Source: Verrucomicrobiales bacterium
GTDB taxonomy: Bacteria; Verrucomicrobiota; Verrucomicrobiia; Verrucomicrobiales; DEV007
Assembly: GCA_029212615.1 (NCBI GenBank)
Contig: JARGPJ010000015.1
Span: forward strand, 1 to 64,000
Direction of reading: 5' to 3'
Length of the DNA stretch: 64,000 nucleotides
Shown here: in pieces, positions 26,019 through 35,055 of the stretch
How the letters are laid out: each line of letters begins with the position of its first letter
Numbering within the stretch: position 1 is the first letter of the stretch
The notes under the pieces: generated by a model
What the model saw: only the letters and a program-made list of their open reading frames with translations
Database searches by the model: none
Told to the model about the DNA's origin: nothing
Position numbers and translations under genes: made by a program

Positions 26019-27449
26019 ATGGCAACTGCTATGCCCCGATATCAACGTGTGATTCACTGGTTTCGTCGCGACCTTCGATTGTCGGACAACACCGCTCTTT
26101 CCCATGCGTCGCGAGACGCCGGGAAGGTTCTTCCTGTTTATATCTCTTCTGATTGGAAGGGAGAGCATCACTGGACCGGGCCGGCGCGCCAGGCCTTTCT
26201 TTGTGGATGTCTCGAATCGCTTTCAAAGAATGTCGAACATGCCGGAGGGAGACTCATTTTTCGACGGGGAGATTTTGTCGAAGAATTGAGGCAACTGATC
26301 GATGAAAGTAAGGCAGAGGCTGTCTACGTAAACCGTGACCCGGACCCCTTCGGGCGCGAGACTGAAAAGCGGGTCAAAGAACTCTGCCGGGAAAAGGGCA
26401 TCGAGTTTCACGATTTTCAGGATGTCGTTTTACATGATCCGAGTGACGTTCTCACCGGTTCGGGGACCCCCTACAAGGTCTACACTCCCTATTCGAGAAC
26501 GTGGTTTGACCAGCCGAAGCCGGAGTCGGTGAACGCCGTGCGGAGGATCCATACCTTGACCACGATCCAAAAAGGAGAGGTTCCGAGGGTGGCGGACTGG
26601 GGACTGAGTTTTGAAGGGGAATTGCTCCGGGAGCCCGGAGAGAAGGCGGCCCGTAAGCGCCTGAAGGCTGCCGTCAGGGAATCAATGGGGGATTACGCTG
26701 AGACTCGAAATGATCCTGCCGCGGACGCGACTTCCCATCTCGGGGCGGATCTGAGATATGGAACGCTCTCTGTCCGGGAAGTATTTCATCGTGCCGAGAA
26801 AGCGCGGCAGGCCGCTTCTTCAGAATCTGAACGCCTCTCGATTCATGCGTTTCAGAAGCAGCTCGCCTGGCGTGAATTTTTCATGGCAATCCTGCATCAC
26901 TTTCCTGAAGTGCAGGAAACAGATTTTAACGCTGATTGGCGCGGGTTGGAATGGGATGACCCGGGTGAGGGGGATAAATTTGAGAGATGGAAGGAAGGCC
27001 GGACCGGGTTTCCGATCATCGATGCTGGGATGAGGCAGCTGGCGGAGACCGGCTACATGCACAACCGGGTCAGAATGATCACGGCGATGTTTCTGACGAA
27101 AGACCTGCATCTTCACTGGCGGCACGGGGAGGCCCACTTCATACAGCACCTCCTTGACGGTGAGATTGCCAATAATAACGGGGGATGGCAGTGGTCGGCG
27201 GGGACGGGAGCAGACGCGGCTCCCTACTTTCGGATTCAAAACCCGTGGACTCAGACACAACGGTACGATGGGGAAGGTGAATATATTAAGCGCTGGGTCC
27301 CGGAGTTGGAGAAGGTTGATGCAAAACGGCTGAAGAAGCCCCCGGAAGAATCCCCGAAGCTTTGTGCTGACTATGTTGCGCCCGTCGTGGATCATAAGAC
27401 GGAACGCGATGAAACCTTGCGACGATTTCAGAAGCACAAAGAGGGGTGA
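26019..27449 (+). CDS. phr: Deoxyribodipyrimidine photolyase (class I type)
   Basis: A 476-residue photolyase/cryptochrome-family flavoprotein. The N-terminal Rossmann antenna domain opens with VIHWFRRDLRLSDNTAL; the C-terminal FAD domain contains WREFFMAILHHFP, GFPIIDAGMRQLAETGYMHN, RMITAMFLTKDL and NNNGGWQWSAGTGADAAPYF, the FAD-loop signature of class I CPD photolyases, followed by RIQNPWTQ. It repairs UV pyrimidine dimers with light. Start at ATG 26019 directly after the glycosyltransferase; a second ATG at 26031 (MPRYQ) is also possible. No LexA-like palindrome is visible upstream, so it need not be part of the SOS regulon. Confidence 0.94.
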   Translation: MATAMPRYQRVIHWFRRDLRLSDNTALSHASRDAGKVLPVYISSDWKGEHHWTGPARQAFLCGCLESLSKNVEHAGGRLIFRRGDFVEELRQLIDESKAEAVYVNRDPDPFGRETEKRVKELCREKGIEFHDFQDVVLHDPSDVLTGSGTPYKVYTPYSRTWFDQPKPESVNAVRRIHTLTTIQKGEVPRVADWGLSFEGELLREPGEKAARKRLKAAVRESMGDYAETRNDPAADATSHLGADLRYGTLSVREVFHRAEKARQAASSESERLSIHAFQKQLAWREFFMAILHHFPEVQETDFNADWRGLEWDDPGEGDKFERWKEGRTGFPIIDAGMRQLAETGYMHNRVRMITAMFLTKDLHLHWRHGEAHFIQHLLDGEIANNNGGWQWSAGTGADAAPYFRIQNPWTQTQRYDGEGEYIKRWVPELEKVDAKRLKKPPEESPKLCADYVAPVVDHKTERDETLRRFQKHKEG

Positions 27450-27501
27450 AATTTTTCTGATTCTTCATTTTCCTTCGACGAATATTCTCTAAGGTGGGGG
27501 C

Positions 27502-29310
27502 GTGAGTTCCAACTACCAGGTTTTTGCCCGAAAATACCGTCCCCGCACCTTTGAAGACGTGCTGGGCCAGGATCACGTCGTGCAGACATTGCGCAACGCG
27601 ATCGAGAAAGAGCGCCTCGCACACGCTTATCTCTTTGTCGGGCCGCGCGGGACAGGGAAGACGTCAACAGCACGCATTCTTGCAAAAGCACTCAATTGCC
27701 CGAACGGCCCGAGCGCTAAGTTTGATCCGGATGACCCGATTTGTGTGGAGATTGCCGAGGGCAACAGCCTCGACGTTCTCGAGATCGATGGTGCTTCGAA
27801 CAACGGTGTGGAGCAGGTGCGGGAGCTGCGGGATACCGTGAAATTCGCGCCAAGCTCGGGTCAGTTTAAGATTTACTATATCGATGAGGTTCACATGCTC
27901 ACGACGGCGGCATTCAATGCCCTGTTGAAGACGCTGGAAGAGCCTCCTGCCCACGTGAAGTTCATTTTTGCGACGACCGAACCGCAGAAAATTTTACCGA
28001 CGATTATCAGCCGCTGCCAGCGTTTTGACTTGCGACGTATTCCGACCGATATCATCGCGAAACACTTGCAGTTTATCGCGAGTGAGGAAGGTATCACGCT
28101 GAATGAAGTTGCTGCCTTTGCGATTGCCAAAGGGGCCGAAGGGGGGATGCGTGATGCCCAGTCCATGCTCGATCAGCTGGTCGCTTTTTGTGGCAACAGT
28201 ATCGATGAGTCCAATGTCCTCGAGATTTTCGGATTCAACTCCGCGGAGTCGATTTCTGAGCTGGCCGGGAAGATCCTTGAGAAAAATAACTCGGTGGCTC
28301 TCGAGCTGATTCATTCCTACAGCGATGCGGGGAAGGACCTTTCCAAACTTCTCTCTGACCTCATCAGCCACTATCGAAACGTCCTTCTGATCAAGGTGGA
28401 TCCGAAAGCGAATACAGGTGAGTTGCCGGCCGAGATTCTCTCTGCGATTCATGCACAGGCAGAGCAAGTCGATACGCAGCGTCTCCTCAATCTGATTGAC
28501 CTTTTTGCGGAAACCGATGCCCGCATGAAATGGGCTCCCAACAAGAAACTTCATTTTGAGATCGGTATCATTAAGGCGATACAAACCTTAAGTGAAGCTT
28601 CGATCGACGACGTTATCTCGATGATTTCCGGAGCAGCCAGTGCCGCGCAGCAGTTGCCGCCGGTCGCAGCATCGCCTGCGGTTGAATCGGAGCGCAATCC
28701 GATGCCGGAATCCTCTGCCAAAGCGGTCGAGGCGGTCGAGAATGTCGCTGCTATGGTGCTTCCGGAAACGAATGATTCGCCACCTCCAGAGCCTGCCCCG
28801 GTCGCGTCCCCCCTTCCGGAAGAAGCGCCAACACCCGCGGTTACTGCTGCTCCAGTTGCTCCGGCAGGGGATCTTTCAGGAGCGGCGCTCTGGGAGGCTG
28901 CCCAGGCGGCCTTGATTGCGGAGCGGCCCCTGTTCGAAATGTGGCTTGCCGCAGCTCAGTTTCTGAGTCACGAAGGTAGCCAGTTTACGATTGGCTTTTC
29001 CTCAGCTCAGCGCTTTTTCAGAGATTCGCTTTCCCGTTACGAAAAAGAAATGGCCGGGAAGATCAGCTCTCTCGCGGGTGGGCCGGTTGAACTCGTGATC
29101 GAGGTTCGTGATGACCTCGCTCCCTCCGAGATGGAAGTCGAAGAGGAGGAACCTCCCGTGGAAGAAGTCGCACCTGAGCCGCCGGCACCAGAGGTTCCGG
29201 ATCCGGTACCCGTGGAAGAGACTCCAGCCGAGAAGGAGGAAAAATTTAAAAAGGACCCGCTCATTGCCGAAGCACTTGATGTGTTTCAGGCGCGGGTGAT
29301 TGAATCTTAA
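27502..29310 (+). CDS. dnaX: DNA polymerase III subunit gamma/tau
   Basis: A 602-residue AAA+ clamp-loader subunit starting at GTG 27502 behind an AAGGTGGGGG ribosome site. Walker A is GPRGTGKTS (47-55), Walker B is IYYIDEVHM (124-132), with sensor-1 FIFATTEPQKILPTI. The zinc module usually found between them is reduced: only C66 and C81 remain where four cysteines are usual. Domain III spans to about residue 375. The tau-specific tail (about 375-602) is long, with Pro/Ala/Glu-rich linkers, and includes a folded part near 465-540 that may bind DnaE or DnaB. It is followed by ebfC, the standard bacterial order. Confidence 0.95.
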   Translation: MSSNYQVFARKYRPRTFEDVLGQDHVVQTLRNAIEKERLAHAYLFVGPRGTGKTSTARILAKALNCPNGPSAKFDPDDPICVEIAEGNSLDVLEIDGASNNGVEQVRELRDTVKFAPSSGQFKIYYIDEVHMLTTAAFNALLKTLEEPPAHVKFIFATTEPQKILPTIISRCQRFDLRRIPTDIIAKHLQFIASEEGITLNEVAAFAIAKGAEGGMRDAQSMLDQLVAFCGNSIDESNVLEIFGFNSAESISELAGKILEKNNSVALELIHSYSDAGKDLSKLLSDLISHYRNVLLIKVDPKANTGELPAEILSAIHAQAEQVDTQRLLNLIDLFAETDARMKWAPNKKLHFEIGIIKAIQTLSEASIDDVISMISGAASAAQQLPPVAASPAVESERNPMPESSAKAVEAVENVAAMVLPETNDSPPPEPAPVASPLPEEAPTPAVTAAPVAPAGDLSGAALWEAAQAALIAERPLFEMWLAAAQFLSHEGSQFTIGFSSAQRFFRDSLSRYEKEMAGKISSLAGGPVELVIEVRDDLAPSEMEVEEEEPPVEEVAPEPPAPEVPDPVPVEETPAEKEEKFKKDPLIAEALDVFQARVIES

Positions 29311-29330
29311 AACCAGTAAAGAGTAGACTT

Positions 29331-29645
29331 ATGAATATTGCTAAAATGATGAAGCAAGCCCAGCAGATGCAAAAGAAAATGGGCGAGATGCAGGCTGAAA
29401 TGGCGGACAAGGAGTTTGAGGCCTCCGTCGGTGGCGGAAAAGTGACGGTGATCGCCAACGGGGCGGGGGATGTTGTTTCAATTAAAATTGACCCCTCAGT
29501 TGTTGACCCAGACGATGTGGAAATGCTTGAAGATCTTGTTCTCAGCGGTGTGAAGCAGGCAATCGAGCAGGGGAAAAAAGTGAATCAGGAAGAGATGAGT
29601 AAGATGACTGAAGGTCTCGGACTTCCTCCCGGTCTCGGATTCTAG
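29331..29645 (+). CDS. ebfC: YbaB/EbfC nucleoid-associated protein
   Basis: A 104-residue protein beginning NIAKMMKQAQQMQKKMGEMQ, the long basic/methionine-rich helix of YbaB/EbfC, then the central sheet (VGGGKVTVIANGAGDVVSI), DPDDVEMLEDLVLSGVKQAI and the PPGLGF tail. It forms tweezer-like dimers that bind DNA, or a nucleoid-associated role. It is 20 bp downstream of dnaX, a widely conserved pairing. The usual third member, recR, is not next; a monooxygenase-fold gene follows instead. Confidence 0.93.
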   Translation: MNIAKMMKQAQQMQKKMGEMQAEMADKEFEASVGGGKVTVIANGAGDVVSIKIDPSVVDPDDVEMLEDLVLSGVKQAIEQGKKVNQEEMSKMTEGLGLPPGLGF

Positions 29646-29729
29646 CCGCTCGGTTTTCCCGCGATAGCGGCAAAGGTAAAATATTCCCGGGGCGCTTGCA
29701 GAGGAGGTCATCCGGCGGTAAAAGCGGGT

Positions 29730-30026
29730 ATGCTTGCTATCGTTGTTACTATTGAAGCCGTGCCCGGAAAGGCTGATGATCTCATTGCCGCGCTGAATGC
29801 AAACGGAAGCCATTCAAGAGAGGAACCTTCCTGTCTGAAATGGGAATGGTCGCGACACATCGACGATCCTGACAAGTTCGCCATTTACGAGCTTTACACG
29901 GATCGTGATGCTTTCCTCACTCATAAGGCGAGTGATCATTTTGCGGCCTGGGTGAAGGCATCGACTCCCTGCATTGCGAAAAAGGTGGCAGGGCAATACC
30001 TTGTCGAAGGTCCGGATATTCGCTAG
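29730..30026 (+). CDS. Antibiotic-biosynthesis-monooxygenase-fold (ABM) protein
   Basis: A 98-residue dimeric alpha-beta barrel protein of the ABM/YgiN type. Seen: MLAIVVTIEAVPGKADDLIAA opening, the CLKWEWSRHIDDPDKFAIYELY central strands, and DAFLTHKASDHFAAWVK, the helix containing the two conserved histidines. Family members are cofactor-free monooxygenases acting on quinones or quinols, or proteins of unknown function. Its stop (TAG, 30024-30026) overlaps the stop of the convergent sensor kinase within a CTAG. A short inverted repeat (GCCGCT/AGCGGC, 29645-29671) lies between ebfC and this gene. Confidence 0.85.
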   Translation: MLAIVVTIEAVPGKADDLIAALNANGSHSREEPSCLKWEWSRHIDDPDKFAIYELYTDRDAFLTHKASDHFAAWVKASTPCIAKKVAGQYLVEGPDIR

Positions 30027-33000
30027 GCGGCTTCTTTAAAGCGGTACTGAAGTTCAAGATGCTTCGAAATCACGGAAAAGAGTTCATGTGATCGGAAAGG
30101 CTTCGCGACAAAGTCGTTACACCCGGCCTCGATCGCGCTGTTTTTCGCCTGGGCGAGCGCATAGGCCGTCAGTGAAACGATCACAGGATTATTGCTTCCA
30201 TCTGAAAGTGATTTGATTTCCCGGGTCGCGTCGCTGCCTTTCTTCACGGGCATGTCTTCGTCCATCAGAATGAGGTCAGGCTTCCATTCACGGCATTTTT
30301 CAATCGCTTCCTGCCCGTTCTCAGCTTCGGCAAGGCTGAAGCCGGCTTTGCCAAGAATTTTCCTGAGAAGAAGTCGGTTGGTAGGTTGATCTTCTGCAAT
30401 GAGGATACGGATTTCTTTCTTGGGAGAGTCAAAACCGATGATCCGTTGCGCGGTCGTTTCGTCGAGGATGACTCCGAGTTGATTCTCTTCTGCTGCAGCG
30501 TAGGCCAGTTCTTCGCATTCGATGTGAAATCGGAAGCAGGTTCCCTCACCGACGACAGATTCCACCTTAACGTCGCCCCCGAGCAATTGAATGAAGTTGC
30601 GCGCAATCGGCAGTCCAAGGCCTGTTCCTTCGGAGGAGCGGCGACCGCTTTCCGTCTGGGAGTATCTCTCAAAGAGTTTTGGAATTTCGTTCCGGGTGAT
30701 GCCTCGACCGGTATCTCTTACTTCGAACTCGATACGGACGGTACGGCGGAGGCGGTGGTCGACCTCTACAGGTTCAGTGATGGGAATGGTGCGAACGGAA
30801 AGGCTGACACTGCCTTGAGCCGTAAATTTGATCGCATTTCCGATGAGGTTAATCAGGATTTGCCTTAACTTACTGCGATCGGTCATGATCTCGCCCGGCA
30901 TGGCTGAACCTGCCGAGAAATTGAACGCGATACGTTTGGCTTCCGCCTTCATGGAAAGCATCTCATAGACGGACTTCAGCATCGGTACGAAGGCAAAAGC
31001 CTCTTCGTTTTTCTCCATTTTGCCCGCTTCAATCTTGGAGAGGTCCAGGATTTCGTTGATGACATCAAGAAGGTGTTCTCCACTGTTGTTGATGATGTCG
31101 AGTGTTTCCCGCTGGCGTGAATTCAGGGTTCGGTCTTCTCCGAGAATTTCTGAGAATCCGATAATGGCGTTGAGCGGCGTTCGCAGCTCGTGTGTCATCT
31201 TGGCGAGGAAGTCGCTTTTGGCACGGTTTGCCACTTCCGCATCGTGTTTCGCTTCTTCGAGGTGAAGGCGATACTTTTCTTCCGTCGCAGCGGTGTCGAG
31301 CTGGGCAATCGCAATGCCAAACTGCCCGGTTAGCGCTTCAAGTAGTTTCACGTCTTCCGCGGTCCAGGTTTTCTCGCGATTGACGCAGAGAAGGGTGACA
31401 AAGCCATTGGAGACATTAAGAAAGTCTGTTCGCGCGGAGATGAAGGAGATTTTGGCCCCGTCTTCGAACCGGTTCCGGATGGAGTCGGGAAGCTCTGCTG
31501 CGCGCGAGATAATGATTGGCTCCTTTGATTCGAGAATCGTGTGAACGATCGGCTCATTTCCAGTGAAGGCAGGAGCGACCTGTCCGGGGTGAGTCTGGTC
31601 TTCTCCAAAGTAGCCGATGCGCATTAATTTGATCGATTCCTTTGGGCCGGGTTGTTCAGTGCTTGATCTCGATACACGGTGAACGAGGCAGTGGGTTGCT
31701 CCAAACTGTTTCGTAATACCTTCGAGAGGATCATTGAGAATTTGATCTTCGCGAACCTCCCGGTGGAGTTCCTTTGCTGTTCTCTCGATGAGAATCCGGT
31801 TCTGAAGTTGGCGGGCGAGGGCTGCTTCAGCATGATCCCGCTGAGAAGTAATTCGTTGTTCGCGCCGCTGGAGGTGTCGAAGTCGCGAGCGAATCGCGGT
31901 TTTTGTGAGAATAACGGTGAAGCAGAGAATTGAGAAGAAACCAAAGGAGCGAAACCACCAGGACCCCCACCACGGCGGGGTCACGATAATTCGCACCTTT
32001 GCCGTGACATCAGGCCATTCCCGGCCATCGATTGAGCTCTGCACCTGAAACGTGTATGTGTCAGGTTGAAGTCCTGAAAAAGAGACTCTTCTGTTTTCAG
32101 GTGCCGGTTGCCAGTCACTTTCGAGGGGATGCAGCTTGTAGCGGAATTGGCTGCTGTTCGGATAATTGTAGTCGAGCGTTCCGAAGTGGATGGCAAACCG
32201 GCTCCTTTTATCGAAGGCGATTCGAAATTCTTCAGTCGCAGCGAGTCGCTTTTCCAGAATCCCGCCGGGTTTGGGAATGACTTCTTCGCCGTAGTACTCC
32301 AGCCCTGTCAGAATGGGGTAGGGAGTGACGTCCTCTTTAGGTAAATCCTGTGGATCGACGATGTTGAATCCTTCGGAGCCTCCAAAATAGAGGTTTCCGT
32401 CTTCCACCAGTGCTATTGAGGTAGGGGAGAATCCATTGCTCTGAAGCCCATGCTTCTCCGAGAATGTCCGAACACTGTTTTGCATCGGGTTGAGCTTCGA
32501 AATACCATCGCGCGTCACGATCCAGAGCGAGTTGTTTTTGTCTCTGATGAGAGAGCGGACGCTGTTGTCCGGAAGGCCGGGAAAAGCGGAGTCAAAGTTG
32601 GTGACTTCACCGGTATTCGGGTTGAAGCGATCCAGCCCTGCCTTGTCGGTTCCTATCCAGACGATTCCGTTGGAATCGTGGAGAACCGTTTGAGCGCCCT
32701 CAGTCGAGAGAGCCTGAGCGTTGGGGAAGTGTTGATCAAATGATTGCATTCGATCCTCTCCCGGAGAGTGGATGTAGAGGGCACTTTTGCTGGCGACCCA
32801 GATGTTTCCCAGGCCATCTTCGGAGAGGTGCTCAATGAGTTCGCTTCTGTTTTCGTCCTCGCAGGAGATGGCGGTAAATCGCTCCGTTTCCGGATCAAAC
32901 CGTTGCAGGCCTGAACCGTGGGTGCCGACATAAAGCTGGCCCTCGCTGGATTCGAGCAGGGCGGAGATGTTGTCGTGGCCCACAGATCCCCGGACCCCGG

Positions 33001-34333
33001 GGTCATGATGGAAATAGGTTTTCTTCCCGTTTGTTGAGATTCTGAGAAGACCGTTTCCGCGTTTTCCAAGCCATTGATTGCCGTTTCGGTCCCAGAGGAT
33101 GGCTGAGATCCAGCTTTCATTGTCTTCAATGTTCTCAGGCAGTTTTTTGAACTGACCTGCTTCGTGATCCCATCTTGCCATTCCTCTTTTCGTTCCAAAC
33201 CAGAGATCATTGTCAGGGCTCACGGCGATCGTTTGAATCGAAGGATGAGGGAGGCCGTATGGTTGCTGAAGGTTGGACCGAACATGAGTGAACCATTCCT
33301 GATTGAGGCTGAAGCGGCTCGTTCCGCCTCCTTCAGTTCCAATCCATAAGAATTTTTTATGGTCCTCGAAAATCGAAGTGATTTGATTGTCGGTAAGGCT
33401 GTCGCTGCGGTGGGGGGAGTGTTTCAGTCGGATAAAACTACCATCTCCCCTCGAATGAACGGCAATGCCGCTTCGGGTCCCTATCCAGATATTTCCGCGT
33501 TCGCTGTCAACATGCAGGGCTGTGATCGTTCTGGAATCAAGATCGACGGATTCGACCTTGTGGGTTTTGCGGTCGGTCATTCGAAAGAGACCTTTGCCTA
33601 AGGTACCGATCCACAATTGATTCTTTGTATCACTGGCAACGCAGCTGACAGGGACGGAAGTTTCCCACCGTTGGTGAAAGCGTGATTCTTCGGCGCTCCA
33701 TTCGAATAGTCCGCCCGCTTCGGTGCCTACCCAGACGTCTGCATCGCTCCGGCTGCGAACAAATGAAATCGCCGTTTCACCGAGAGGACCCTGTGTTCTG
33801 GCAATTTTACCGCTAGGTAAATCCATGATGGATAGTCCACGGTCCGTTGCGATCCAGAGACGTTTTCCGCCATAGATGGCGAGGTCAACGATGCGGTCGC
33901 TGGAGAGATCGTGACCGGCTTCCCTGCTATAGCGGGAAATCTCCCCTGTCTTCGAATTCAGTTTTAGAAGTCCGCTGTTTGTTCCCGCCCATATCGTGGA
34001 TCCTGCTCCCTCGGCCTTGGTGATGGCGACAGCAAGGACGGTCTTGGCTGCAGTCTCGGGCTTGTTCTTATCTTCAGTCAGATAGTGTCTGATCTTCCCG
34101 AAATCGAAGGCGGAAAGTCCCTGGTCGGTTGCGATCCAGAGCATGCCGGTGTTGTCCTGGGCAAAATCGTTAACAAAATCAGATCTCAGACCAAATTGAG
34201 TCGATTTAGACAGGGTTCTGAAACGGATATCGTATGGATTTCCGGCGTCAGCGACGGCATTTTCCCCGGCAACAAAAAGTAGCGAGAGGATACTACAGGG
34301 CAGGAATAGAAGGGACTGGAGGTTTGCCGTCAC
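30023..34333 (-). CDS. Two-component-propeller hybrid sensor histidine kinase
   Basis: A 1436-residue protein starting at GTG 34333 with a signal peptide (about 1-30). The periplasmic part has many two-component-regulator propeller repeats (forms of GNIWIGTRSGIAVHS, LWIGTEGGGTSRF), making about two seven-bladed propellers up to about residue 690, then a Y_Y_Y domain (FRYKLHPLESDWQPAPENRR) and one transmembrane helix near 800. Cytoplasmic parts: coiled coil, GAF-like domain, HisKA with phospho-acceptor H1048 in THELRTPLNAI, HATPase with DTGRGI and GTGLGLPIA, and a receiver with D1358 in LILMDEDMP. It looks like the hybrid sensors that detect glycans, but it lacks the AraC output domain. The phosphorelay partner is not in the window. 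Confidence 0.93.
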   Translation of the reverse strand: MTANLQSLLFLPCSILSLLFVAGENAVADAGNPYDIRFRTLSKSTQFGLRSDFVNDFAQDNTGMLWIATDQGLSAFDFGKIRHYLTEDKNKPETAAKTVLAVAITKAEGAGSTIWAGTNSGLLKLNSKTGEISRYSREAGHDLSSDRIVDLAIYGGKRLWIATDRGLSIMDLPSGKIARTQGPLGETAISFVRSRSDADVWVGTEAGGLFEWSAEESRFHQRWETSVPVSCVASDTKNQLWIGTLGKGLFRMTDRKTHKVESVDLDSRTITALHVDSERGNIWIGTRSGIAVHSRGDGSFIRLKHSPHRSDSLTDNQITSIFEDHKKFLWIGTEGGGTSRFSLNQEWFTHVRSNLQQPYGLPHPSIQTIAVSPDNDLWFGTKRGMARWDHEAGQFKKLPENIEDNESWISAILWDRNGNQWLGKRGNGLLRISTNGKKTYFHHDPGVRGSVGHDNISALLESSEGQLYVGTHGSGLQRFDPETERFTAISCEDENRSELIEHLSEDGLGNIWVASKSALYIHSPGEDRMQSFDQHFPNAQALSTEGAQTVLHDSNGIVWIGTDKAGLDRFNPNTGEVTNFDSAFPGLPDNSVRSLIRDKNNSLWIVTRDGISKLNPMQNSVRTFSEKHGLQSNGFSPTSIALVEDGNLYFGGSEGFNIVDPQDLPKEDVTPYPILTGLEYYGEEVIPKPGGILEKRLAATEEFRIAFDKRSRFAIHFGTLDYNYPNSSQFRYKLHPLESDWQPAPENRRVSFSGLQPDTYTFQVQSSIDGREWPDVTAKVRIIVTPPWWGSWWFRSFGFFSILCFTVILTKTAIRSRLRHLQRREQRITSQRDHAEAALARQLQNRILIERTAKELHREVREDQILNDPLEGITKQFGATHCLVHRVSRSSTEQPGPKESIKLMRIGYFGEDQTHPGQVAPAFTGNEPIVHTILESKEPIIISRAAELPDSIRNRFEDGAKISFISARTDFLNVSNGFVTLLCVNREKTWTAEDVKLLEALTGQFGIAIAQLDTAATEEKYRLHLEEAKHDAEVANRAKSDFLAKMTHELRTPLNAIIGFSEILGEDRTLNSRQRETLDIINNSGEHLLDVINEILDLSKIEAGKMEKNEEAFAFVPMLKSVYEMLSMKAEAKRIAFNFSAGSAMPGEIMTDRSKLRQILINLIGNAIKFTAQGSVSLSVRTIPITEPVEVDHRLRRTVRIEFEVRDTGRGITRNEIPKLFERYSQTESGRRSSEGTGLGLPIARNFIQLLGGDVKVESVVGEGTCFRFHIECEELAYAAAEENQLGVILDETTAQRIIGFDSPKKEIRILIAEDQPTNRLLLRKILGKAGFSLAEAENGQEAIEKCREWKPDLILMDEDMPVKKGSDATREIKSLSDGSNNPVIVSLTAYALAQAKNSAIEAGCNDFVAKPFRSHELFSVISKHLELQYRFKEAA

Positions 34334-34473
34334 GGTGCGAACGAAATAAATTGCCCTGTTTTCTTATAAAAATGACACTTTTAAGCTTTTACTAAGCTTA
34401 CGAATGCGTTAGAAATTATCTTAAATTGATTTAATTTCAAGATTCTTCTAATAATTATTAAGAGTTGAAATAA
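34334..34473. promoter_or_regulatory. AT-rich divergent promoter region (kinase/pilin)
   Basis: This 140-bp spacer is markedly AT-rich compared with its surroundings. On the minus strand TATAAG (plus coordinates 34363-34368) lies about 30 bp before the kinase GTG and is a plausible -10, without a clear -35. On the plus strand TTGATT (34426-34431) and TAATAA (34449-34454) are 17 bp apart ahead of the pilin ATG, a moderate match. Two AAGCTT palindromes sit in the middle. These are guesses from pattern only. Confidence 0.35.
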
Positions 34474-35055
34474 ATGTTAGTTCAATCCAATCACCTTGGA
34501 ACAAAGACTTACGGACTGTCTCTGACAGAGCTACTTCTGGTCGTTGCAGTGATTGGTGTGATTGCATCGATCGCGATACCTGCCGTTTCAAATATGCGTG
34601 AGTCGGCGAAGACTGCTGCCGCGACCCAGAATGCAAAAAATATCGCCCAGATGTCAGAAGCCCTGGCAGCGCTTGGGGTTGCTCACGTTATTCCCGATTC
34701 AATGGGGGGCGCTGAAGCCACTGCACGCCTCCTCCGTGAGGGCGTGGTTGTTCCAGAAGGCCCGATGGCAGGGGAGCGTTTTATTCTCTCGGGGATGCGG
34801 GAAAGTGATATTGAAGAAACCGCAGAGTATCTGCGCATCGAATACGATGCCACTAACCTGCGTCTCGTCTTTTCGGAACCTGTCCCTGATCAAACCCGGT
34901 TCGATATTTTTTCAGGATCCCGACTTTGGTGTGCTCGACATCCCTCCATCAGGGAGAGGTCGTTGCGTGAATCTGATGCCGGGAAAGCCCTCAGTGTCCG
35001 GCGTCCCCGTCACCTGTTTCAGCGGCGACTTCTTCGATTGTGCTCTCTGATTTGA
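34474..35055 (+). CDS. Type IV pilin-like protein, probably frameshifted near the 3' end
   Basis: The N-terminus has a class III prepilin signal: GLSLTELLLVVAVIGVIA, with cleavage after G14 and the conserved Glu at +5 (E19), then a helix and a soluble domain (LRLVFSEPVPDQTRFDIF). From residue about 149 the frame turns arginine-rich (ARHPSIRERSLRES, RRPRHLFQRRLLR), unlike the rest. At a T6 run (34907-34912), skipping one T continues in the next frame as FQDPDFGVLDIPPSGRGR and ends at 35050. Either frame overlaps the convergent isomerase gene by about 60 bp. The natural gene may use slippage, or the sequence carries an indel error or a mutation. Single pilin genes like this are common in PVC genomes as pseudopilins. 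Confidence 0.6.
   Translation: MLVQSNHLGTKTYGLSLTELLLVVAVIGVIASIAIPAVSNMRESAKTAAATQNAKNIAQMSEALAALGVAHVIPDSMGGAEATARLLREGVVVPEGPMAGERFILSGMRESDIEETAEYLRIEYDATNLRLVFSEPVPDQTRFDIFSGSRLWCARHPSIRERSLRESDAGKALSVRRPRHLFQRRLLRLCSLI

Noticed and set aside
29235..29260. A-rich stretch at the dnaX 3' end as a programmed frameshift site for gamma
   Set aside because: It is not an X-XXY-YYZ heptamer in the reading frame and lies only about 20 codons before the stop, too late to give a gamma-like product.
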